NCBI RefSeq assembly: GCF_000699445.3 | Contig: NC_067197.1 | Location: 8,624,152-8,688,151 of the forward strand | Direction of reading: 5' to 3' | From: Schistosoma haematobium | Lineage: Eukaryota; Platyhelminthes; Trematoda; Strigeidida; Schistosomatidae | Length of the DNA stretch: 64,000 bases | In this document: positions 11,035 through 21,784 of the stretch, piece by piece | How positions within the stretch are numbered: the stretch's first letter is position 1 | How the letters are laid out: each line of letters begins with the position of its first letter | Made by a program: the position numbers and the translations under genes | The notes under the pieces: model-generated | Told to the model about the DNA's origin: nothing | Seen by the model: only the letters and a program-made list of their open reading frames with translations | The model's database searches: none

Positions 11035-11560
11035 ATAGTTGAAATCATGAGCCAATTGAAGTCAGATCACTATGGAAAACCTGGAAGCATGGGACGGCTG
11101 TTTCGTTCTATTGTGAGACTTCTCAACAGTGTGCATCCACTATCTCGCCTCGCGAGATTCGAAACTAGGACTTACCAGTCTCGCGCGCGAGTGCTTAACC
11201 ACTAGACCTATGAGCCGGTATTCAATAGTGTTAATGTCTGACTTTAACCAGTCCACGAAATTGAGCGATCATCTTCAATTGTACTAAGGTAGATATCTGT
11301 CTCTACCTGATAAGGAATAGCTCCGCTGGTCATGTTATCCCACTAGAACTCCAAGAATTCTCTGACGAAGCTAGTCACTAGTGATCACATTGTGATTACC
11401 AATATGAGGTTGTGGATATTGTTAAGTTTTTGATTGAGATAATGAATCGATTGATGTTAAACTACTATTGAAAACCTGAAAGCACTGGTTGGATGTTTCG
11501 TTCTAGTGTGCGACTGATCATAAATGCGCATCCATGATCACGCTCGCGGGATCTGTATAA
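11035..11560 (-). repeat. Head-to-tail dimer of CTGAGGA-family hammerhead SINEs
   Basis: On the minus strand a truncated upstream unit (11560 to about 11409) ends with the family 3' tail and passes without a gap into the 5' start (ATCACTAGTGACTAG) of a nearly full unit (about 11408-11035). The full unit has the tRNA-like part, with box B at about 11155-11168 on the opposite strand (GAGATTCGAAACT), and the 3' end TTTCAACTATTAAAA. Both hammerheads are decayed; the full unit's core reads TTGAGAA. The two units have different 3' tails: a CAATCAAAAAC type upstream and a CAACTATT type downstream. Confidence 0.75.
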
Positions 11561-12426
11561 TTCCTCACTAGTAACTAACTTAAATAAGAATTCTGGAATT
11601 ATTAAATCTGAACCTTAACCAGTGAATATCAACAGTTTTTGAAGAGAGACATTATCACGGATGATCGAACAATATCTGAAATATAGAGGAAGTTACAAAT
11701 ATGAATACAGCAATTTAAAGGTAACTTGATATCCGAAGAGATCTATACGTATTAGGTTAAATCTATTGGTCTAAGTTTTCCTTCTAATACAACCAAACAT
11801 TAAATATCATATACTGTGTAGGTACATTGTCATATTACATAACTTGATAGTTCAGTTTTAAAATACTTCAAAGATTAAAGAAACTGGTCATTCGTGAATT
11901 GAAATTTGTACAGTCCTTTATTCCATGACGATGTACTGTATTGATATACGTACATATATAACAATCATTTGAACGTTTCACACAAATTCCCTTCGCAATG
12001 ACAATCCTTTCAACTGAACTAATAAAATAGAAGTATAATTATAAATTTATTTTTTCCGAATAAAAATTATGATAAACATGATAAAGGATATGCATGAATG
12101 CATCAAGAAACATTCCAAAAAAGTGTACAGACGAATGAAAAAAGAAACACAACTTGAACATTAGTTGAACGAATAAGTTATGCTTTTTGTTTAAGCATGA
12201 AACAGTTTTCACACATGTGACAAAGTAATGATAATTCCTTTGCTTCAATGAAAACCACACTCACACACACACGCAAATTGCAATCAAGTCAAAGAAACGG
12301 ATAAATATCACATGAAGTAAAGGATTGAAGAGAAAAGAAGAAAAGAAAAAGAAATCCATTCATTGACTAAAAATAATGAAAAGAAAACTGATAAGAAGAA
12401 AATGCTACTACTACTAATACTACTAC
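11561..12426. other. No recognised gene; simple repeats at the right end
   Basis: AT-rich sequence. A CA run near 12252-12273 and a TAC run at about 12403-12426 border the following LTR-like insertion. The small minus-strand frame at 12039-12260 has no recognisable domain. Confidence 0.4.
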
Positions 12427-12721
12427 TGTGGTGTGCGTTACTTATATCCACACAAGTAGTATATAACGATGATCAGGCATAGAACATATTTCAGTAGAAA
12501 CTCGATGAGGGAACGGAACGCAGTTGGCATGAAAATGCATGAACAATGAAATCTGAGAAAATGGATTGTGGTTTACAACAGGAACAGTCAAGTTTGAGAT
12601 GATGGATTGATATTTTGCCAATTAACGATTTACTATATGGTTCTGAGATTTTAGTGAAACGTTCTGTAATTTTGTATTCAAATACATTCGATTGTCCCCA
12701 CTTGTATTCGTGTTCACTACA
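12427..12721 (+). mobile_element. LTR-like element, family 2
   Basis: About 295 bp with inverted ends TGTGGTG...CACTACA. Near the 5' end is a family-specific feature (CTACTTATATCNACA followed by AAGTAGTATATAA), and the middle has GCCTGGCAACAGAAGG-type sequence in other copies. It ends in TTGTCCCCACTTGTATTCGTGTTCACTACA. The insertion is in a TAC microsatellite present on both sides. TG/CA ends and solo distribution suggest an LTR, but no internal region was found, so a short non-autonomous element remains possible. Confidence 0.55.
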
Positions 12722-12920
12722 CTACTACTACTACTACCACCGTAATCAAAGTAGTATATACTGATTGATGTCTATGTGTACATTTCTATCAGTAATTTAA
12801 GTTAGAGGAAGAAATATACCTAACAATTTACACATACCTACACATTCACACTTCATTGTTACTAGGAGTCTTATTCTCATAGTTTCTTTTTTCTAACGAC
12901 TATCTAGTTATTAATCTAAC

Positions 12921-13176
12921 GTTATTTTTGATTGAGATCATGAACCGATTGATGTTAGACCACCTTTGGAAACCTGGAAGCACTGGACGGACGTTTCGTC
13001 TTATTATGGGACTCCTCAGCAGTGCGCATCCACGAACCCTCTGAGGAGTCTCACAACAGGACGAAACGGCCTTCCAGTGCTTCCAGGTTTCCGAAGGTGG
13101 TCTAACACTAATCGGTTCATGATCTCAATCAAAAACTTAGTAATCTCCACAACCCCTATACTAGTAAAGTTATTTT
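12921..13176. mobile_element. Fold-back pair of hammerhead SINEs, short arms
   Basis: The minus arm (12929 to about 13037) and plus arm (about 13041-13168) are inverted copies of the same 3' segment: TTTTTGATTGAGATCATGAACCG on the left and CGGTTCATGATCTCAATC on the right. Both arms stop at their 5' ends within or near the ribozyme, leaving a spacer of about 15 bp. The composite lies between GTTATTTT at 12921-12928 and GTTATTTT at 13169-13176. Confidence 0.75.
12980..13025 (-). ncRNA. Hammerhead ribozyme, nearly complete (second family)
   Basis: On the minus strand stem I GCACTG/CAGTGC is perfect. The core CTGAGGA and GAAA are intact, stem III is ACG/CGT with a two-base loop, and the triplet is GTC. 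Stem II is GTCC against AGAC, so the pair next to the loop is lost and three pairs remain. Predicted cleavage corresponds to the bond between plus-strand positions 12986 and 12985. Activity is possible but probably reduced. Confidence 0.7.
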
Positions 13177-13639
13177 GTTTATTTAGATCACTCTTCTGTC
13201 TTTATTCTGTTAAATAGAGAAATAATTTCTTATCTGATATCTTTTCTTTTTAATAATCATTAAAAATATTTTTTTGTTATTAATGAAGTTAATGAGCATT
13301 GAAAATCAATAGTTTTGGTTGAGTAGCTAATATGGATTCGAAGTACATGAATTTCATCTTATTAATTGAATATACCTACCTATTTACTTATTTAAACATT
13401 GACGAGTTAAGAAAAAAATAGCTTTTAATTCGTGGTTACTACCTACATTCTCAACGAGAATGATATATGCCTGCATCGTAGTAATAATACATATTATACG
13501 TGCTGAGTAATTCGACGGCTTTTGTGATATCATGATTTAATTAAAGAAAGCTAACGACTTCTGTCAAGATGTATCTTGGATTCTACTGTTAATCGTTGTT
13601 TAAAATATGATAAACTTGTAATTTGATACAATATCTTAC

Positions 13640-13774
13640 GTCGGGATGAATAGCAAATAAAAAGAACTGGAAAGAATTGCTCAGGATAGGGTTGAATTGA
13701 GAGTGCTGGTAGGCAGCCAATGCTTTTTCACGAGGGGTAACAAGCGTAAGTACGTATATAAGTAAGTAAGATGC
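13640..13774 (+). pseudogene. RTE retrotransposon 3'-terminal fragment
   Basis: Only the last ~130 bp of the element. It matches the [11 protein letters not shown] segment with a frameshift, then the C-terminal SFTRG-type end, and finishes in AAGCGTAAGTACGTATATAAGTAAGTAAG, a degenerate GTAA tail. Confidence 0.8.
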
Positions 13775-14050
13775 AGTATCTAGCTATATGTTAAAGGAGC
13801 TCTCCTTAGAACAAAAAGTGAACATATTCAATGGTCCATATTGATTACAGGGAAACGTGAATATATGGGAATACTACTACTAAATTATTGAGCAATTAAA
13901 CAATATTCAACATGATTTTCAATGGTATTTCCTATTACGTCACACTAAATAAAACTTTCAAAATTCGCAAAATCAAATTAAACAATTTTACTGGAACAAA
14001 ATAATGGGTAATCTGTTTAAAAATAAACCTTTAATCAGCTAAGGAAAAAT

Positions 14051-14205
14051 ATTTTTGATTGAGATTATGAACTGAGTAATGTTAGATCACCATTGAAAAC
14101 CTCGAAGCACTGGACTGCCGTTTCGTCCTATTGTGAAACTCTTCATCATTGCGCATCCACAATCCTGCTTGAGGAATTCGAACCTAGGGCTATATTGTTT
14201 CTGTT
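14051..14205 (-). repeat. Hammerhead SINE, CTGAGGA family, 3' half
   Basis: Minus-strand copy from the CAATCAAAAAT tail up to box B (GGAATTCGAACCT on the plus strand). The ribozyme keeps stem II (GTTTCACAATAGGAC, partly) and GAAA, but the core start reads ATGAAGA and stem I has a mismatch. Probably inactive. Confidence 0.7.
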
Positions 14206-14529
14206 CTAACGAAATCCTACCGATTTGCCCAATTCATTTAAATATATGAAATAATAGACTGAATTTCAGCAATGTCATTGTCAATCAACACAGTGATTTA
14301 AGTATCATAACATTGTTGATAATTAAATGCGTTTGGTTGAATGTTACTGATTATGATCTCGTGCTATTTGGGACACATCAAGAAGTTATGTTTAAAAGGT
14401 TTAAGGAAATAATATATTTGTGTATGAGTCAAATCACTGTCTAATTATATCACAGTTAGGAATGATATCACCAAGATATATGAAACAATATATATGTGCA
14501 TTTATCAATGCTTATATATTAAAAAATGT

Positions 14530-14745
14530 ATTACTTACTTATGTCTGTGAATCCTCGTGGAGACCGCACACCAACACACTCCTTCTAATCCTGTCCTGGG
14601 CAATCCTTTCCAGCTCTTTCCAAATGTTATTCATTCGTTTCATATCTGCTTCTATTTCTCGATGTAATGTGTTCTTAGGCCTTCCTCTTTTCCGTCTCCC
14701 TTTAGCATTTTATGTTAGGGCTTTCTTCGTTACTCCGCTTGTAGC
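14530..14745 (-). pseudogene. RTE retrotransposon 3' end
   Basis: Antisense copy of the RTE C-terminal region. It starts at the GTAAGTAA tail (near 14536) and includes the reverse complement of [15 protein letters not shown] and [10 protein letters not shown]. It joins directly to an unrelated repeat at about 14738, so one inserted next to or into the other. Confidence 0.8.
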
Positions 14746-14860
14746 TCTTTTAGTGTTGCTGCCGTTTCCAAGCCCGGATAAAGGTGGAAGGTTGGGTATT
14801 ATGTCGGCATTCCCATCCCGTAGAAAAAAACCTTGCTAGAAAAACATCAACCAGATTAAA
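14738..14860 (+). repeat. Dispersed repeat containing CCCGGATAAAGG
   Basis: One of three copies in the window, with 16617-16745 and 56635-56765. Shared order: ACTCCGCYTGTAGCTCTT, then CCAAGCCCGGATAAAGG, then GGTTGGGYATK and CATCCCGTAGAAAAAAACCTTGCTAGAAAAAC. The copy is short and non-coding. I suspect the untranslated part of a non-LTR element but cannot show it. Confidence 0.55.
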
Positions 14861-15394
14861 CAAAGAATGTATAGGAATATGGATTATTTTCATGATATAG
14901 CCGAACTATATACAAAGCTGACGATTTCTGGTCATGTTCACTAGTTGACAAAACATTTTGTTCAATGAAGCAGATTTCTACTAGAATTATTTGTTGTTTA
15001 TTACACATATACATTTGATTTGCTGCTTTTTTAACTATATATTCAATAAAAGTGTTGCTTGATAAAGTGACTACTATGATGATGAATTGTCATCAGTATT
15101 ATTAACCGTTTATTAGGGATCTTCAACTGATTTGGATCATGATTATCAAGCAGAGTTTACTTACATGTGTTTAAGCTTAAGAGGCACAAGATTGGTAAGT
15201 AAAACTGTATTCTACTGCCAAACTGATCATTTATTTGCAAACCAAATAACTTCTAAGCTAGTCAAAGATTAACAGTCACTCCTTTCATGTCACCTCCAAA
15301 TCCAAAACTACATTATGTGAAATAAATCATCTTTTTATTATAAAACAAATATGAAATAACAATGTCTGGACATTTGTCATCTACGTCATCGATT

Positions 15395-15690
15395 AGCTTT
15401 AGTGAGAAAACCTTTGGTTACCAGAAAGCACTGGATAACTTTTTATTTCTAGTGTTGAAGTTATAGTGAGAAGAGCAGGCTATAATCCCGACAGTTATGA
15501 GACAATTAATCACCGATGGAATTATCAAATGGTTGCTCAAGAATACAAATTTATTGGAATTAGATATATAGATCACCGGATGTCAGACTAGTAGTCTAAA
15601 GGTTAAGTGCTCACTGCAAAACCTCAAGAACATGGGTTCCATTCTGGGTCGGTTGGTAGATCTTTAATGATGAGGAATTTCATGATAGGG
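15395..15690 (+). repeat. Old hammerhead-SINE-like copies, inverted
   Basis: A short minus-strand piece (CCAGAAAGCACTGGATAAC, about 15420) is followed by a plus-strand tRNA-like body (AGACTAGTAGTCTAAAGGTTAAGTGCTCACTGC, then GGGTTCCATTC as a decayed box B near 15631). The ribozyme region is missing or unrecognisable. This is probably an old fold-back of the CTGAGGA family. Confidence 0.45.
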
Positions 15691-15905
15691 TGAAATAACT
15701 ACTTATTGCTCCCTGAATTTCAGTAGTAATTTAGATAAGATCATCATATGGTGTATACCATAAATCAAGTAATTTCCAAGAAATCTTTATGGAAATCTCC
15801 AGATTATTTGAACTATACTACCCTTCTTTGTTTAGTTTTTATATACTTCCTAACTAAGGCAAATTATGACAATTATTGCGAACTGCATAATGAAAGCACC
15901 AGTAA

Positions 15906-16211
15906 CACTGGTTGCAGCCAGGTACTACAATAATTAAGGATGATTGGAGAGCGTACAGACTCCTACATAGGCTTGGTTACGTGCATCGTGTCGTTATATA
16001 CAAGTGGCATTCTAAGTACTCAACCAACGGAGTGCACACAAACAACATTGAAACTACATGGTCGAGGCTGAAAGAGTTTTTGAGACTTTAACATGGCTCC
16101 AGAGGCCGACTATTCTGTAGCCATATGGATAATTTCCTCTACCGCATGCATTACGTTTTTAGAACCTCTGAACCTCTTTCTAACCTTGACAAGTTTTTGA
16201 ACCACGTATAA
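15906..16211 (+). pseudogene. Merlin (IS1016-like) DNA transposon, transposase C-terminal fragment
   Basis: In one frame the sequence reads HWLQPGTTIIKDDWRAY, then HSKYSTNGVHTNNIETTW, then SRLKEFLRL, an in-frame TAA, and HGSRGRLF...MDNFLYRMHY...SNLDKFLNHV before a stop at 16209-16211. PGTTIxxDxWRAY with an Asp, followed by the HTNxIExxW block with a Glu, is the signature of the ISXO2/IS1016-type DDE transposase of Merlin elements, which are known in schistosomes. The internal stop and missing N-terminus make it a relic. Upstream of 15906 I find no further transposase in frame, and no terminal inverted repeats were identified. Confidence 0.85.
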
Positions 16212-16616
16212 GAAGTGTATCCCTTTTTATTTCTTTGGTTGTTTATGGTATATTTTTAATCTATAATGACTGTTTACTGATTGACTAATATTTCTCAAGG
16301 TCACTTCAGATTCATTCAAAGGTCATCTATAAATTATAGTTTCGCAGCAGTTTCATTACTTACCATAACAATGTTGTAATAAATTAATCTATATTATAGT
16401 CTTTGTATATTTATTTCAACATTGACTCAACTTTATTGATGAACTATCGTCATCTGTAGAACGTTATTTCGTATCATCATGTTTATACACATTATGAATT
16501 ATCTTACAGATACATGAAATTTATTTCTAAGATATTTTTTTGGTTTTATTGTAATTACATTAGGATTTATTCAATGTACAGAGTCTTGACATTAATTTAC
16601 ATCTAAAACATATATC

Positions 16617-16745
16617 TACAACTCCGCCTGTAGCTCTTCAAGAGTTATTACCGGTCTGAAACCCAGGTAAAGGAGGAGGGTTGGGCATGGGATCGACAAC
16701 TCCATTCAGTAAAAAAAAAATCTTGCTAAAAAAATGTCAATCAAA
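16617..16745 (+). repeat. Dispersed repeat containing CCCGGATAAAGG, second copy
   Basis: Starts ACAACTCCGCCTGTAGCTCTT and runs through the decayed CCAGGTAAAGGAGGAGGG core to CTTGCTAAAAAAATGTCAATCAA. It lies about 400 bp downstream of the Merlin relic. Confidence 0.55.
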
Positions 16746-17014
16746 TTAAGTGTATATATCTATATGACATGGACTATAGTTTCATACACATAGTACTGTT
16801 TGCTAACAACAAAAGAGATTTGAGTAGAATAAAATAAACGCTTTTTGTGTTTTGCTAGGTTCTCAAGTAAACAATTATAAATGCTTCATTATCACATTGG
16901 GAATACTTGCGTTTAAATACATCAATACTTTTAACCATATCTCTCTCTTCCTCTCCTCTGATTCAATTATTCTTTATTTCTGTAAAGTTCAAAACTTTAC
17001 TTTCAATTATAAGC

Positions 17015-17300
17015 AAAGATGGATAGTGGCTAGCATTGGAATCCAGAATGCGCGTCACTTCGTCCTATTTGGGACTGGTCAGCTGGATGTACCTGCATCT
17101 CAAAGTTGATGTTCACTCTGGGACTCGAACTCAGTATCGTTTGCTTCAAACGCCATCACTTTATCCACTTAGCTACTGAGTTCTGATAGTCACTTGCTTG
17201 TGCAATGGGGTGAAGTATGCACATATGCCAATAAGAGATTGATCAATTTCAGCCCTAAAACATCAACGTGAAGATTCAAGTAAAACAATACCAAGTGAAT
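17015..17300. repeat. Smα-like hammerhead SINE, fold-back
   Basis: The minus-strand part (17015 to about 17213) carries the terminal CATC/GATGG block, a decayed ribozyme (core CTGACCA; GAAA followed by an altered stem III), box B (GGGACTCGAACTC) and the tRNA-like region up to the CACCCCATTGCACAAG segment. It switches at about 17215 to the plus-strand head (GCACATATGCCAATAAGAGA...ACCAAGTGAATTT). Confidence 0.7.
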
Positions 17301-17923
17301 TTACTTTCAATTGTTTAATTAATGAATTACTTAATGTTAGTCAAGCGATTTATTTTTACCATCCCATTTTGATGTTCTACGGTATAGTGAATATAGTGGT
17401 TATTTCAAACCCTTTTTCACTATGATAAAACATGTGTAATGACCATTTGTACACAGTCAAATTTATAATTATATCATTAATTCATATGATAGGTTGTTAA
17501 ATGTTGTTTCTCTGATCTGATACAAAATGGAATATATGGACGACAGGTGCATGTCTCATTCTGATCTAATTGATGATATTCTATTCATCCGTGCATAATT
17601 ATTCATGTCCTTTATTTCACTTATATCTTTATTTGTACGCTTGTACTCGTAGTTCAAGCATGGCTAAATCCCAAGCATCATCTATTCATTTCAATTACAG
17701 ATTGTCTGCTAATACAAATGCATGAAGTATAATCTTACATTCACACTCCGTATTTGCCTTTTAAACACCAACATTGTACAAAGAGGTTTAGTCAAATTAA
17801 AATCAACAAAGTTGATAGAATCAACGTTTTATTCATCACTGTCATCATCATGAAAAATGGTTTAAAAATAGCTACACTTATGTCAATTCACTGATCTGAA
17901 CAATTTATAATTGTTATTACCAC

Positions 17924-18166
17924 TGTAGTGTGTGCTACATATGTAAGTGAAGTGCCTGGCAACAGAAGGTTAAGAAGATCTTAGAAAAGAGAACGAGAAT
18001 AGAGAATGATTTATATGGAAACGAAGGAATAATGAAGTCTGAAACAATCGATTGTTATTTTGCAACTAATGTATTTACTATATGGTTCCCCGGTTTTACC
18101 AAGTAATTCTGTAATTTCTTATTAAGATACATTTGGTTGTCCCTACTTGCGTTCTCATTTATTACA
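17924..18166 (+). mobile_element. LTR-like element, family 2
   Basis: Starts TGTAGTGTGTGCTAC and ends TTCTCATTTATTACA, with the family-internal AAGTGCCTGGCAACAGAAGG. It is about 50 bp shorter than the 12.4-kb copy, having lost part of the TATA-like 5' segment. Confidence 0.55.
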
Positions 18167-18496
18167 CATTGAGATCAACTTAATTTATAGGAACAAAAAT
18201 GAGGTACTTTGTTTTCGTTTACCATGGATTCTTTTGAAGTTAAATGAATGTTTCCTACAAAAAAGAAACCTTTGATCAATTTTATTTTTAAAGGCTTTAC
18301 TAATAATTCCTTGAAACATGAATTCCCGTAACATTTTACGATCAATTTGTGAACATATACAGATTACTATCACTTCTACAAAAAATGACTGTGTTTAGAA
18401 ATCGTGTATTACAGGCTTTCTGCTTCAATAGTCTTAAGTTAACTTATCTAGTATGATATCTGTATATGTTTATGTGAATTTATGAAACTTAGTTAA

Positions 18497-18800
18497 TTAC
18501 TTTTGCCTTTTACTCCCAATGGAGCATAAGCTGCCGACTAGCATTCTCCAACCTACTCTATCCTGGGCCTTCCTTTCTAGTTTTACCCAATTGTTGTTTA
18601 TTCTTCTCATGTCTATTTCAATTTCTCAACGTAATATGTTCTTTGGTATTGAGGACACCAAATGACGGTTTGCCTTGTAACAAAACTGTGTGCTTTCCTC
18701 ATTGTGTATCCTATACACTTCCATCGTTTCTTCCTGATTTCTTTCTCTACTAGAATCTAGTTTGTTCTCTCTCATAGTAAGTTGTTACTGATAATGATAT
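18497..18800 (-). pseudogene. RTE retrotransposon 3' end
   Basis: Antisense RTE C-terminal region of the GSNRRK-ending subfamily (TACTCCCAATGGAGC on the plus strand). It includes the AQDRVGWRM and NLLWERTN regions with a disrupting segment near 18650. No catalytic domain is present. Confidence 0.8.
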
Positions 18801-20035
18801 AGCCAACGCTAACCAGGATCTATAAAACCGATTCTTTGTCGATTTTACATTAATTCAACCTACATTAATTTCGTGATTAAAATTGTATTTTAAACAAAGA
18901 GAGAGAAAAAATTGAAAAAATAATATCTAAAGTTGATTGACAGATTCTTTAGAAAGAAAATGAATATGTTTCATGAAGGAATTTTATTACATAATTCATA
19001 AAGTAAGACATTCATCATATTCGGTTACATGTACACTAGTTTTCTTCTCATTGAATGTATATAAGTCCTTATACATATACTGATAAGATTAAACAATCAT
19101 CCATTATTACTGTATACTGTTTTGAATGAATGCATGTATAACTATTGTGTGCTTTTTTTTGTAATTCTACATTTATGTTTCATAAAAAAGAAAAACTCAT
19201 TTCCCCTTATTCCATAGAAGAGGGAAACAAAACAAAGAAAAACAACCCAGCTTTTATTAACTAAAATGATTAAAGATGAAACCAGACAAGACAAAAGACT
19301 ATTTCAGAAAGAAATAGACTTTGTTTTGTTCCTTCTTTAATCTTGTCAATGTTCTTGTAGGTTTTTGTATTCAAAATTACATAATCATATTTCTTTGCTT
19401 CAGAAACTTCTTAATTGTGTGCGTGTGTGAATGCGTGTGTGTGTGTGTGTAAGTGAATGACATGTATTGTCTCAAAATGGATATTTTGTATTATACTAAA
19501 GTTTTCTATTATTTACACCTTGGGTATACCAGGATAAAAATAATCAATTTTCAGAATAGAACTGAACTTCTAGTTCCATTGAAGAAATGAAGATTGATGT
19601 ATAGATGGTGCATTAAATTATTACTGTAATTACTTTATACTATATGAAGTATAAATGAACAAAACTTTATAACTAAACACTTGTAAGCTAAGATGGTGGT
19701 TGGAGGTAGTCAACAGGAAACTCTTGACATGACATTGATCACCACCTAGTGATTAATCAATTGTGAATACACTTGTAAACGGAAGAATTTGTTATATCAA
19801 ATAGAATTTAAATAAATATTCAACGTTAAAAGAAACATTTTAAATCCTAGTCATTGACTATATCTAGTTCTTATGACAGTCTGTGTTGCATAAATCAAGA
19901 CACATTCTGAAAATTATCAATAAAATATTCTGATACAAACTACATTTTGATGGTATATAACTGAGTGAAGATTTCATATTTCAGTTGGTAATTATGATTG
20001 GTCGAAGACTTAATTCAGTTTTTCGTGGATAATAT
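18801..20035. other. Mostly unique AT-rich DNA with a GT microsatellite
   Basis: A GT run lies at about 19417-19450. A fragment at 19690-19745 (AAGATGGTGGTTGGAGGTAGTCAACAGGAAA) recurs at 43167-43200 and is a piece of a further dispersed repeat. Nothing coding was recognised. Confidence 0.45.
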
Positions 20036-20305
20036 AATGATTTTAATAGTTGAGATCATGAGTAAATTACAACTCGACCACCATGGAAAACCTGGAAGAA
20101 CTGGACGGCTGTTTCGTTCCACCATGGGACTTCTCAATCGCGCGTCGCAAGATTCACATCCAGGACCTATCAGTCTCGCGCGCGAGCGCCTAACCTCTAG
20201 ACAACTGAGCCGGCCGGGATCCAACGATGTTAATATCTAATTTCAATCACTTCACGAAATTGAGCGACACATCCACCATTGTGTTCAGTGAGTTACTATC
20301 TCACC
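20036..20305 (-). repeat. Hammerhead SINE, CTGAGGA family
   Basis: Single minus-strand copy with the 3' tail at 20040 (TTTTAATAGTTGAGATCATGAG on the plus strand), a decayed ribozyme (core TTGAGAA), a box-B remnant, and the upstream body to GAGTTACTATCTCACC. It abuts another repeat at about 20306. Confidence 0.75.
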
Positions 20306-20430
20306 TCTAGCTAGCGACCACTCAACATTTGTCGTCAGGATCGACAAAGAAGTAAAAAACGAAAAGTTATTGAAATACTGTGTACTGAGAATTCTATATT
20401 CTACCAAAAATATAATACTGACTAAAGCCA
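20306..20430 (+). repeat. Unclassified 3'-end repeat with polyadenylation-like signal
   Basis: Shares with 21785-21915 the order CGACCACTCAACATTTGTCGYCAG, AAGAAGTAAAAAACGAAAAGTTRTTGAAATACT, GAGAATTCTATATT, TACCAAAAATATAATA and an AATAAAGC-like end. The parent element was not identified. Confidence 0.45.
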
Positions 20431-20619
20431 TAAATAATAATTATGCATATTTTTTGTAACATAATCAAAAATAAACTCTCTCAATGAAATAAGCATAGTT
20501 TTAACGTTAATTTATTGTTGTGTATTTCTCTCTGCTTTACAACGTTTGTTGAAATATATAAAGAAAATTAACACTCAAATTATGTTTCATTTACACTTGT
20601 ATTCACATTAATAAATTGG

Positions 20620-21345
20620 ATGTATTTGCTCGAGTTTAGTTCTCTGAACTAGATGATTTGATCGCGGAGCTTTCATCGTTATTCTGAACAACATCATCAA
20701 CACATACTTCAGGTAGAAGTGAAGTGTTCAAATCTCTTTACATATGACTCATAGTTTGTCCTGTAAACCTCGATCTTGATTGGTCCTTGTTGACCTGTCA
20801 CTGTTTACTACTTCTTTATTTTGGTTATATCTTTCATTGGTTTGATTGTTGGTCCTAGGTTTGCCCATAATGTTTCTGATTAATTGATACAGTGGATCGA
20901 TTTCAGTGTGTTTGTTGATTGCTAATTGACCCGAGTGCCAAGCTTCTATAACTTTTCTGGTGTTTTTAGAATTACCTCCGCATTTTCCCAGTCGAATGTG
21001 TATCCAAAGGTGTACACATGCATTGATATAGGTGAGGATATTTCATGACGTTTGGCCGCTAATTGATGTTCATACAGGCGACGACGAAGAAAACGTCCGC
21101 TTTGTCCATTGTTATGTTTTTCGCAGATGGCACGATTTATTTTGTAGGTGATATTCATTTTTTCTTTTGTCATTTTGTCCTTTGGTTCGCATAGGATTGA
21201 TTGTAGTGATTTTGTTGGTTTGTGTGCTACACACACAGAAGTACGAAGAAAACTTCATGACCATACCATCTAGCTCAGAGAACAAAACTTCATCAAAATC
21301 ATTCACCTGAGCTAAAAATCTCCACCATTTCAGAATGTATTTGCT
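20620..21345 (-). mobile_element. Penelope-like element insertion with 11-bp TSD and inverted end
   Basis: A 704-bp insertion (20631-21334) flanked by the exact 11-bp repeat ATGTATTTGCT (20620-20630 and 21335-21345). On the minus strand it carries the C-terminal GIY-YIG domain of a PLE, a short 3' untranslated region, and the terminal block GAAAGCTCC...CAGTTCAGAGAAC-type (20640-20700). At the other end, 21265-21330, the same terminal block appears in the opposite orientation (AGCTCAGAGAACAAAACTTCATC). PLEs are known to integrate with such inverted or tandem end structures. The copy is 5'-truncated. Confidence 0.85.
20749..21236 (-). pseudogene. PLE GIY-YIG endonuclease domain, frameshifted
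   Basis: The open segment (20946-21236) reads ITYKINRAICEKHNNGQSGRFL, RRRLYEHQLAAKRHEISS and HVYTFGYTFDWENAEVI. This is the GIY-YIG fold of Penelope-like elements, with the GQSGR and RLYEH signatures kept. The usual YIG of the second motif is replaced by NNG, so the catalytic part is damaged. The zinc-finger-like Cys of that region is retained. After the TAG at 20946 a +1 frameshift restores the rest (WHSGQLAINKHTEIDPLYQL ... LQDKL) down to a TGA at 20749-20751. Confidence 0.88.
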
Positions 21346-21784
21346 TTTATTTCTTGAGTACAAACTGAAGGGCGTATTAAAAATGAAAGGATTTTTTTAT
21401 ATAAACTTATTCAAAGTATCAGGAATTTTATGGCTTGTAAATATAAGCACCACTTAGAATAAATTTTGACTGGCATGGAATACATTTACCGATCCATGTA
21501 AGGTATTTATGTGGTGCATACGACTTATATCGACAACAAGGGCGGCCTGCTTGAGTATCTGGGCTACTTGTTCCTGCCATCTAGATAATTCAACAAGTTA
21601 TGTATTTTTGTTTGTTTTAATATATCATTATGTTCATTAATCGCATGACCTATTCTGCTGCGTTTCTGAAAAGTGTACAACCTTTCATTGTCAAAGTCAC
21701 AAAAAACTCAATAAGAGACAATGTGGTTGCTGGCAATATACAACGAAAAGAATGTACATTATTCAGATGTTCATTTACTGGACT

